Assembly (NCBI GenBank): GCA_020434085.1
Contig: JAGRBM010000322.1
Coordinates: 1 to 5,255, forward strand
Length of the DNA stretch: 5,255 bases
Source: Chrysiogenia bacterium
GTDB taxonomy: Bacteria; JAGRBM01
Reading direction: 5' to 3'
The notes beneath the pieces are model-generated. The model was not told the origin of the DNA and did not search any database. It saw only the letters and a program-made list of their open reading frames with translations. Both the position numbers and the translations under genes were made by a program. Shown here one piece after another: positions 1 through 4,275 of this stretch (position 1 is its first letter; each line of letters begins with the position of its first letter).

Positions 1-237
1 AGTGATCTCGCACTGCTCGATGCATCGAAACTCGCGCTTCAGGTCGACTACCCCGAAGAGGCCCCGAGCCTCGACCCCGCCGACCGGCTCGAACTGCAGG
101 AGCGCGAGCTCGAGCTCGGTTTGAAGAGCATCGTGGACATTTATCGCGAGCGAAACCCCGACGCGGCCGGATGGAGCGAGGCGCAAGTTCTCGAGACCCT
201 GCGCGCCAATGCCGAGCTGAACACGCAGCTTCGTTAA
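1..237 (+). CDS. Portal protein, C-terminal fragment (SPP1 gp6-like), 5'-truncated
   Basis: Reading from base 1 gives 78 residues ending at TAA 235-237; the start lies outside the window. The visible part has a short linker with DYPEEAPSLDP, then a highly charged helix with LELQERELELGLKSIVDIYRER (two adjoining pieces), followed by NPDAAGWSEAQVLETLRANAELN. This charged helix, then a 'hydrophobic-ERNPD' turn and a final helix, is the usual C-terminus of SPP1 gp6-like portals, as I recall the family. Portals form the dodecameric ring at one capsid vertex through which DNA is packaged and which anchors the neck. The position directly upstream of scaffold and capsid genes supports the call. Only the tail end is visible, so family assignment rests on this pattern plus gene order. 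Confidence 0.72.
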   Translation, partial: SDLALLDASKLALQVDYPEEAPSLDPADRLELQERELELGLKSIVDIYRERNPDAAGWSEAQVLETLRANAELNTQLR

Positions 238-285
238 CCCTCAGCAACCAACGCAATGAAGCAGGGGCGGCGCCCGCATCGCCCC

Positions 286-292
286 AAGGGAG
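286..292 (+). promoter_or_regulatory. Ribosome binding site deciding a TTG start
   Basis: AAGGGAG lies 9 nt before TTG 302-304. It supports TTG as the start of the scaffold gene, because no in-frame ATG or GTG lies nearby and the next in-frame ATG is about 126 codons downstream. The gap 238-301 otherwise holds nothing I can identify. Confidence 0.6.
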
Positions 293-301
293 TCGTACGT
301 C

Positions 302-901
302 TTGAAAGAATCCCACAAAGAGTCGCAGCCCGGCGAAAGCCCGAAGGGCATCCAGCTCGAAGACCTCAGCAATGAGGAGTTCAACCGCCTGTTCGGCAAA
401 GTCTTCGGCAAGATCAAGCAAGCCGCCGGGCTCGATCCCCAGGCGCCCGACGAGGAGCTCTACGAGCAGCTCCGCGGCAGCCAGCAGGCGCAGAAATCGC
501 AGCAGCAGCTCTCCGGCGAACTCGAAAAACTTCGCGCCAGCAACGCGCGCTCGCGCGAGGCGGCCGGGCGTATCTTCAAGGCGCTCGTCTCGCGCCTTCC
601 CGAGCCCGTGCGCGAGAGCGCGCCCGATCCCGAGAGTGAGGACCTCTCGGCCATCGGGCAGTGGTCGGAGCTGGCCGCGCGCATGAGTGATGCGAAAGGG
701 ATGGCACTTCCCAAGTCCCTCGACAGTTCCCGAAGCGGCGGTGCCCCCCAGGCGAGCGATGCCGAGACCTGGCTGCGGCTGATGAACGACTCCAGCGCGG
801 CACGCCAGTTCAAGCGCGCTCACCCCGACGAGTGGCGCCGCCTGGTCCAACGGTTCGGCGGTCATCCGGTTTCCAGGGTTCGACAACTCATTTCCAGATA
901 A
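302..901 (+). CDS. Probable capsid scaffolding protein
   Basis: A 199-residue soluble, very charged protein with no signal peptide or membrane segment. Residues 20-45 form an amphipathic helix (LSNEEFNRLFGKVFGKIKQ). Residues 50-100 are Gln/Glu/Lys/Arg-rich with coiled-coil character. Residues 105-155 are low-complexity and probably disordered. Residues 156-199 form a basic helical C-terminus (WRRLVQRF, SRVRQLISR). Size, helical charged makeup, a basic C-terminal coat-binding helix and the place between portal and capsid genes are typical of phage scaffolding proteins, which fill the procapsid interior during assembly. No protease motif is visible, so I do not call it a prohead protease. The start is TTG with a good Shine-Dalgarno; the capsid gene follows after 18 nt. 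Function is inferred mainly from context. Confidence 0.62.
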   Translation: MKESHKESQPGESPKGIQLEDLSNEEFNRLFGKVFGKIKQAAGLDPQAPDEELYEQLRGSQQAQKSQQQLSGELEKLRASNARSREAAGRIFKALVSRLPEPVRESAPDPESEDLSAIGQWSELAARMSDAKGMALPKSLDSSRSGGAPQASDAETWLRLMNDSSAARQFKRAHPDEWRRLVQRFGGHPVSRVRQLISR

Positions 902-919
902 GACAAGGAGTACTCAAAA

Positions 920-1897
920 ATGCCCAGTACGCAGATTTCCGACATCATCGATCCCGAGATCCTCACCCAGCAGGTCTCGGCCCGTTTCCCCGACAAGATC
1001 CGCCTGGCCGAGGCCGGCGCGGTGCAGCTCAGCAGCGACATCGCCGGCATCCAGCGCGGCGGCACCATGGTGAAGATTCCCCGCTGGAATCGCATCGGCG
1101 ACTTCGAACGCAAGGTCGAAGGCAGCGGTTTCTCGGTCCAGAAGATCGACGCCGTCGAAGAGCTCGGCGTCGTCGTGCGTCGCGGCGCCGCCTACGGCGT
1201 CGAGGACACCGCCTCACTCGTGAGCCTGGCCGATCCCATGGCCGAGATCGCCGCGCAGATCGCCGAAAAGGCCGCGCGCGAGGTGCACGACACGCTCATC
1301 AACGTGCTCGTGGGCGCCACGCCCGTGGGCAACACCTCCGATCAGGCCGCGGCCACCGGTACGAAAGTCAACATCACCGGCGACATCGTGCGTGACGCAC
1401 TCATTCGTCTGGGCGACCAGTTCGAAGACCTCGCCGCGGTGGTCATGCACTCGCACGTGTTCTTCGATGCGCACAAGGCCGGGCTCATCACCTACGCCGA
1501 TCAGGGCGAGGACGCCACCTCGCTCAACCTGCGCATGGGGCAGCAGCCCTACCTGTTCGGCCGTCCGGTGTTCGTCTCCGACAAGGTGCTGCTCGACACC
1601 GCGGGCGACAATCACGTCTACGACACCTACTTCCTCGGGCGCGGCGCGCTGATGGTTGCCTACCAGCGTGATCTGCTCGTCGAGGTCGACCGCGACATTC
1701 TGGTCAAGGAAGACGTCATCAGCGCCGACGTTCACTACGTCCCGCACCTGCTGGGCGTGGGCTGGAACGTGGCTACGACCAACCCGGCCAACACCGACCT
1801 GGCCACCGACACCAACTGGGCCCTCAAGGTTCAGGAGGCCCGGTCGGTCAAGGCGGTGCGGCTTACCACCAACTCCGACTTTGCCGTCGGCGAATAA
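920..1897 (+). CDS. Major capsid protein, HK97 fold (SPP1 gp13-like)
   Basis: A 325-residue protein that builds the icosahedral head. The N-arm (residues 1-30, ISDIIDPEILTQQVSARFP) is the characteristic opening of the gp13-like capsid family as I know it. Residues about 47-80 fit the E-loop (GGTMVKIPRWNRIGDFE). Residues 105-133 form the long spine helix (DPMAEIAAQIAEKAAREVHD). Residues about 170-195 (AAVVMHSHVFFDAHKAG) fit the A-domain strand and helix around the capsomer centre. There is no long N-terminal delta domain to cleave, which agrees with a separate scaffold gene and no visible protease. AAGGAG at 905-910 lies 9 nt before ATG 920. A large palindrome follows the stop codon. Length is normal for the family. 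Confidence 0.9.
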   Translation: MPSTQISDIIDPEILTQQVSARFPDKIRLAEAGAVQLSSDIAGIQRGGTMVKIPRWNRIGDFERKVEGSGFSVQKIDAVEELGVVVRRGAAYGVEDTASLVSLADPMAEIAAQIAEKAAREVHDTLINVLVGATPVGNTSDQAAATGTKVNITGDIVRDALIRLGDQFEDLAAVVMHSHVFFDAHKAGLITYADQGEDATSLNLRMGQQPYLFGRPVFVSDKVLLDTAGDNHVYDTYFLGRGALMVAYQRDLLVEVDRDILVKEDVISADVHYVPHLLGVGWNVATTNPANTDLATDTNWALKVQEARSVKAVRLTTNSDFAVGE

Positions 1898-1917
1898 CCA
1901 GCCCTTCACACCCCCTC

Positions 1918-1949
1918 CCGGGGCGGCCCGCCGCGGCGGGCCGCCCCGG
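1918..1949. terminator. 32-bp perfect GC palindrome after the capsid gene; hairpin, possible weak terminator or mRNA 3' stabiliser
   Basis: Bases 1918-1933 are the exact reverse complement of 1934-1949. In RNA this folds to a 14-bp all-G/C stem with a CGCG loop. It is followed by a broken pyrimidine run (TTCCCTCCCTTTT, 1950-1962) and then directly by the adaptor's ribosome binding site. The T-run is too interrupted for a confident Rho-independent terminator. Partial termination, or protection of the abundant capsid mRNA from 3' decay, are both plausible. Confidence 0.6.
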
Positions 1950-1981
1950 TTCCCTCCCTTTTGTGAGGAAGGAGGCGCCCG

Positions 1982-2437
1982 ATGGCGCAGCAAGTAAGCA
2001 CCGCGCTGCTTTTGAAGCGTGACCCCAACCTCGGCGAGCGCTGGCCCTCGGTCCAGAGTTCCTGGCTCGAACAGATCGAGACGGCCCTGGCCGATCTCAG
2101 GCGCGACCTGCGTCTTCGCGGATTCGAGTGGGAGTTTTTCGTCGGATTCGATTCGGGAAGCAGCGCCGCCGAAAACTACGACGGCAGCAACGAAGAACTC
2201 AACGACCTGCACGAGGCCAAAGCCCTCGAAGTGATCTACCGCGTGTGCTCACGAAGCGAACCCGAGCGCTGGAGCGTGCTGGCCGAGAAGTTCGAAAACC
2301 TCTACGGCGCGCTGCTCGATCGCTACGCGGGGATCGAACCACCCGGTGGCTTCACGACCTACGACGTGGACGGCTCGGGCGTTGTCGAGGAAAACGAGCA
2401 GCGTGAGCAAAGCGCGAAGCCGCCCATCCATTTGTAG
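1982..2437 (+). CDS. Head-tail adaptor (connector) protein with C-terminal EF-hand-like loop
   Basis: A 151-residue, mostly helical protein. An N-terminal helical segment (residues 21-47), a hydrophobic stretch (48-56) and helices at 73-91 and 93-115 (LHEAKALEVIYR; RWSVLAEKFENLYGALLDRY) match the helical adaptor type (SPP1 gp15 class) that docks under the portal. The gene is the first after the capsid, as in that class. The C-terminal tail holds DVDGSGVVEENE (residues 128-139), which fits the EF-hand loop pattern D-x-D-x-S-G-x-V-x-x-x-E at every ligand position; calcium binding is inference. AGGAAGGAGG at 1966-1975 lies 6 nt before ATG 1982. The stop codon TAG 2435-2437 lies inside a palindromic repeat, so the last residues (about PPIHL) may come from repeat insertion. 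Confidence 0.65.
   Translation: MAQQVSTALLLKRDPNLGERWPSVQSSWLEQIETALADLRRDLRLRGFEWEFFVGFDSGSSAAENYDGSNEELNDLHEAKALEVIYRVCSRSEPERWSVLAEKFENLYGALLDRYAGIEPPGGFTTYDVDGSGVVEENEQREQSAKPPIHL
2363..2398 (+). other. EF-hand-like Ca-binding loop coding segment in the adaptor
   Basis: Codes for residues 128-139 of the adaptor. Asp at loop positions 1 and 3, Ser at 5, Gly at 6, Val at 8 and Glu at 12 all fit the canonical EF-hand loop. A flanking helix is clear after the loop but weak before it (GGFTTY), so it is an isolated loop, not a classical paired EF-hand. Confidence 0.55.
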
Positions 2438-2495
2438 GGGCGAGGTCTACTCGCCCAATGCCTTTGAAGAGAGGGCGGGCCAACCCCGCCCCTGC
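2434..2495. repeat. Bipartite palindromic intergenic repeat (two hairpins within an outer inverted repeat)
   Basis: The outer ends GTAGGGGCG (2434-2442) and CGCCCCTGC (2487-2495) are inverted repeats matching at 8 of 9 bases; the mismatch is a G-U pair in RNA. Inside are two hairpins: GGGCGA/TCGCCC (2438-2443 with 2451-2456, 7-nt loop) and GGGCGGG/CCCGCCC (2473-2479 with 2485-2491, 5-nt loop). The GTAGGGGCG...CGCCC / GGGCG...CGCCCCTAC layout resembles a dispersed palindromic repeat I recall from many bacterial genomes and metagenome bins. It overlaps the adaptor stop codon and ends 9 nt before the next ribosome binding site. Hairpins are seen directly; family membership is recollection. Confidence 0.55.
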
Positions 2496-2514
2496 GTTTC
2501 TGATAGGAGGAAGC

Positions 2515-2943
2515 ATGTCTCATCCCATCATTACCGACCTGCGGGCCATGACCCGCGCGATCATCCCGCGTCTTCGCGACGCCGGTCAGGACGCTGCCCT
2601 GGGGGACGAACCCCTGGGCGTGGCGGGCGATGCATTCGACGTGCTCTTCGTTCGGCTGCTTGAGGCCCCCGCGAAGAGTCGCAGTGGCGGCACCTACAAG
2701 GCACTGCGCGCGGCAACCTTCGAGCTGCGCATCGTCTACGACGCCGCCGGTAAAGCCGAGGCCACCTCGTCCCAGGCGATGGAAGACGCCGAAGCCCTGC
2801 TGGTCGGCATGCCCGATGAGGCGCGCATCCCGCCGGCATCAGCCATCCAGCACGTGCGCTTTCTCTCGGCCCAGATCGATCGCAAGAGGCGTGAGGAGTG
2901 GATGCTCCACGCCGAGCTCGACGTGCTCTACGTGCAGAGCTGA
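2515..2943 (+). CDS. Probable tail terminator / tail completion protein
   Basis: A 142-residue alpha/beta protein. An N-terminal helix (residues 1-22) is followed by strands at about 40-50 (AFDVLFVRLLEA), 66-77 (ATFELRIVYDA), 111-122 (IQHVRFLSAQID) and 127-140 (EEWMLHAELDVLYV), with a helix at 84-98 between them. The 'strand, helix over sample positions, then a final strand ending in V.Y' layout, the size, and the location between adaptor and tail tube genes fit tail terminators (SPP1 gp17, lambda gpU class), which cap the finished tail and join it to the head. ATG 2515 has AGGAGG at 2505-2510. An in-frame ATG at 2458 falls inside the upstream repeat without a ribosome binding site and was rejected. 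A head-completion (stopper) role cannot be excluded. Confidence 0.55.
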   Translation: MSHPIITDLRAMTRAIIPRLRDAGQDAALGDEPLGVAGDAFDVLFVRLLEAPAKSRSGGTYKALRAATFELRIVYDAAGKAEATSSQAMEDAEALLVGMPDEARIPPASAIQHVRFLSAQIDRKRREEWMLHAELDVLYVQS

Positions 2944-2961
2944 GCTCGCATCCCCCGGAGT

Positions 2962-3045
2962 TGTCATTCTGAGCGAAGCGAAGAATCGGTTTCGAATCGG
3001 CGTTGGCCTTCGACAACGCGATCCTTCGCTTCGCTCAGGGTGACA
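2962..3045. repeat. 84-bp imperfect inverted repeat (MITE-like), TGTCATTCTGAGCGAAGCGA family
   Basis: The left arm 2962-2987 and right arm 3020-3045 are 26-nt inverted repeats identical at 23 positions, beginning TGTCATTCTGAGCGAAGCGA and ending CTTCGCTCAGGGTGACA. The 32-nt middle contains a further hairpin GCGTTG/CAACGC (3000-3005 with 3014-3019). I recognise the arm sequence as a dispersed intergenic inverted repeat common in many bacterial chromosomes. No target-site duplication is obvious in the bases on either side. The element has no coding capacity of its own and lies between the tail terminator and tail tube genes. Confidence 0.75.
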
Positions 3046-3071
3046 GCGCTTGGAATATCCACAGCAGACTC

Positions 3072-3101
3072 AACGCGGGTTTCACCCCGCGTTTTCTTTT
3101 T
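3072..3101 (+). terminator. Intrinsic (Rho-independent) terminator
   Basis: AACGCGGG (3072-3079) pairs perfectly with CCCGCGTT (3086-3093) around a 6-nt loop, forming an 8-bp stem. The T-run 3092-3101 has nine T in ten bases. This is the textbook intrinsic terminator form and the strongest candidate in the window. It ends only one base before the AAGGAG of the tail tube gene, so it stands between head and tail modules and could reduce or separate tail transcription. Confidence 0.72.
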
Positions 3102-3114
3102 CAAGGAGAAACAC

Positions 3115-3639
3115 ATGTCCAGTCAGACGAGCAAGGACGTCTACGCCGCCGAAGGGTGCAAGGTCACCTTTGGCGGCGTGGACCTGGGATTCACAAGCGA
3201 CGGCGGGAGCATCTCGCACGAGGTGTCGGCCGTCGACCTGGTGCACGACGCACGGGGCGAGCACCCGGTCGATGCGCTCACCCGCGGCGTGCGCGCCGAG
3301 GTGACGCTCAACTTCGTCAAGTGGGACCAGGCGGTATGGGCCAAACTCCTACCACTCTCGCAGCAGACGGTGGGCGCCGGCGGTGACTCGAAGATCGAGG
3401 TTTTCGCCGACGTGGGAAGCTCGCTCTACGACCTGAGTGAGGCGCTGGTGATCCACCCCAATGCGCTTCCCGACACGGATGAGACCTTCGACGTGCGGCT
3501 GGCCAAAGCCTTCCCGCTGCCCTTCGAGCTGCCCTACGGCAATGACCAGGCGGTCTTCAGCGTCACCTTTCGCGTCTTCCCCGACCAGAGCAGCGGCCTG
3601 CTGATGACCATCGGCGATCCGAGCGTCGTCGCGGCCTAA
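3115..3639 (+). CDS. Major tail tube protein
   Basis: A 174-residue, beta-rich protein without signal peptide. Residues 13-27 (EGCKVTFGGVDLGFTS) form an opening beta-hairpin, 30-45 a GGSISHEVSAVDLVHD segment, 49-70 the EHPVDALTRGVRAEVTLNFVKW stretch, and 145-156 a closing strand (QAVFSVTFRVFP). The 'G-x-(T/H)-P-V-D-A-x-x-x-G' segment followed by a beta strand is typical of siphophage tail tube proteins, where it lies at the start of the stacking region, as I know the family. The protein forms stacked hexameric rings making the DNA channel. AAGGAG at 3103-3108 lies 6 nt before ATG 3115. A longer in-frame reading from ATG 3040 begins inside the repeat, crosses the terminator and lacks a ribosome binding site, so it was rejected. 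The chaperone gene follows after 10 nt. Confidence 0.78.
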   Translation: MSSQTSKDVYAAEGCKVTFGGVDLGFTSDGGSISHEVSAVDLVHDARGEHPVDALTRGVRAEVTLNFVKWDQAVWAKLLPLSQQTVGAGGDSKIEVFADVGSSLYDLSEALVIHPNALPDTDETFDVRLAKAFPLPFELPYGNDQAVFSVTFRVFPDQSSGLLMTIGDPSVVAA

Positions 3640-3649
3640 AGGAAACACG

Positions 3650-3928
3650 ATGCCCAGTTTCGACTATGCGGCAATCGATACCGCGATCACCATCACCCTC
3701 AAAGAGCGCAGCTACTGCATCGAGGAACCCTCGGTGCTGCAACTGGCCCGCATCGCCTCTCTTGCGGGCGAGGGCGAGAGCGATCTCGAAGAACGGAGCC
3801 GGCGGCTGCTTGGCACGATCCGGGAAATCGTTCCGGACATCACCGACGCGGACCTTCGCTTCCTCCTCATCCCCCGCGTGCTGGCCCGCTTTCTTCGTGA
3901 TCTCTCGGGAAACGGGGACCGGGGGTAG
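3650..3928 (+). CDS. Tail assembly chaperone, short (zero-frame) form
   Basis: A 92-residue protein in the place of lambda gpG or SPP1 gp17.5. An N-terminal beta part (residues 8-30, TAITITLKERSYCIEEP) is followed by helices (31-60, 71-86). Tail assembly chaperones bind the tape measure protein and recruit tube subunits, and are absent from mature virions. AAAGGA ends about 8 nt before ATG 3650. Translation normally stops at TAG 3926-3928, which lies inside the stem of a frameshift-stimulating hairpin. A fraction of ribosomes should slip at 3907-3913 and make the longer form. The call rests on position between tube and tape measure genes plus the frameshift signal, since the family is too divergent for a reliable motif. 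Confidence 0.8.
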   Translation: MPSFDYAAIDTAITITLKERSYCIEEPSVLQLARIASLAGEGESDLEERSRRLLGTIREIVPDITDADLRFLLIPRVLARFLRDLSGNGDRG

Positions 3929-4275
3929 AGCAAGGGCTCTACCCCCTGGCCCTCCTTGCGCGTGCCTTTGGGTGGTCGCATGGGCAGATGCTCGCCATGC
4001 CGGCCTCGCTGCTGGGCGCCTACGCGCGCCTGGCGCGGCGGCTGCAGGCGGAGGAAATGCTCTGCGAGCTCGATAACGCGATGAGCGTGCAAGCGACCAT
4101 CCACCGCGGCGAACACGGGCGCAATCACTACGCCGAGCGGCGGCGCACATTGGAGCGCGGCGCACGCGGGGAGGGCGGGTCCGGCTCGTCCCTGGCGGCG
4201 CTGGTGCGCGCGCACCTTTCCCGCGCGCAGCCCGATTTGCTGGCCCATTTTGAGAAGGAACCAACCCATGGCTGA
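3650..4275 (+). CDS. Tail assembly chaperone, long form made by -1 ribosomal frameshift
   Basis: Predicted 208-residue product: residues 1-88 from the zero frame through AAC 3911-3913, then base 3913 is read again and residues 89-208 come from the -1 frame to TGA 4273-4275. The added part begins RGPGVEQGLYPLALLARAFGW. It contains a helical region (residues 97-137, with GWSHGQMLAMP) and a charged, probably flexible tail. This is the counterpart of the lambda gpGT fusion, in which the T part contacts tube protein. The -1 frame is closed by TGA 3898-3900 and open from 3901, and its first ATG (3988) has no ribosome binding site and would drop the conserved-looking helix. It would be annotated as a separate 95-aa gene if frameshifting is missed. 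The stop overlaps the tape measure start by 8 nt. Confidence 0.85.
3907..3949 (+). promoter_or_regulatory. Programmed -1 frameshift signal: slippery heptamer plus stimulatory stem-loop
   Basis: GGGAAAC at 3907-3913 is in the X-XXY-YYZ phase relative to the zero frame (G GGA AAC), the same class as lambda's GGGAAAG. After a 7-nt spacer, 3921-3931 pairs perfectly with 3936-3946 (11 bp, five G-C at the base, loop AAGG). Two more pairs (3919-3920 with 3948-3949) form past a bulged T3947. Both frames are open together only from 3901 to 3925, and the heptamer is inside that window. Confidence 0.9.

Noticed and set aside
256-375. Short plus-strand reading frame from ATG 256 overlapping the scaffold start
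   Set aside because: No ribosome binding site at a proper distance, Arg/Pro-rich shadow composition, and it overlaps the scaffold frame, which has the better signal at TTG 302.
832-1395. 187-codon plus-strand frame overlapping scaffold end and capsid start
   Set aside because: Out of frame with the clear capsid protein and made almost entirely of Arg, His and Gly, the usual shadow of a GC-rich gene.
1214-2212. 332-codon open frame on the minus strand opposite the capsid gene
   Set aside because: Its Gly/Val/Arg-rich content mirrors the capsid codons, and it spans the 32-bp palindrome and two plus-strand genes. No ribosome binding site was evident.
2458-2514. 19-codon N-terminal extension of the tail terminator protein
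   Set aside because: Encoded by the palindromic repeat, no ribosome binding site at ATG 2458; ATG 2515 follows AGGAGG.
2434-3045. CRISPR array or phage attachment site
   Set aside because: The repeats are two different inverted repeats, not regularly spaced direct repeats with spacers, and no integrase or tRNA sequence is near.
3040-3114. 25-codon N-terminal extension of the tail tube protein
   Set aside because: It would be encoded by the right arm of the inverted repeat and the terminator hairpin, without a ribosome binding site; ATG 3115 has AAGGAG 6 nt upstream.
3988-4275. Independent gene from ATG 3988
   Set aside because: No ribosome binding site, and the frame is open and protein-like back to 3901, where the frameshift signal joins it to the chaperone.
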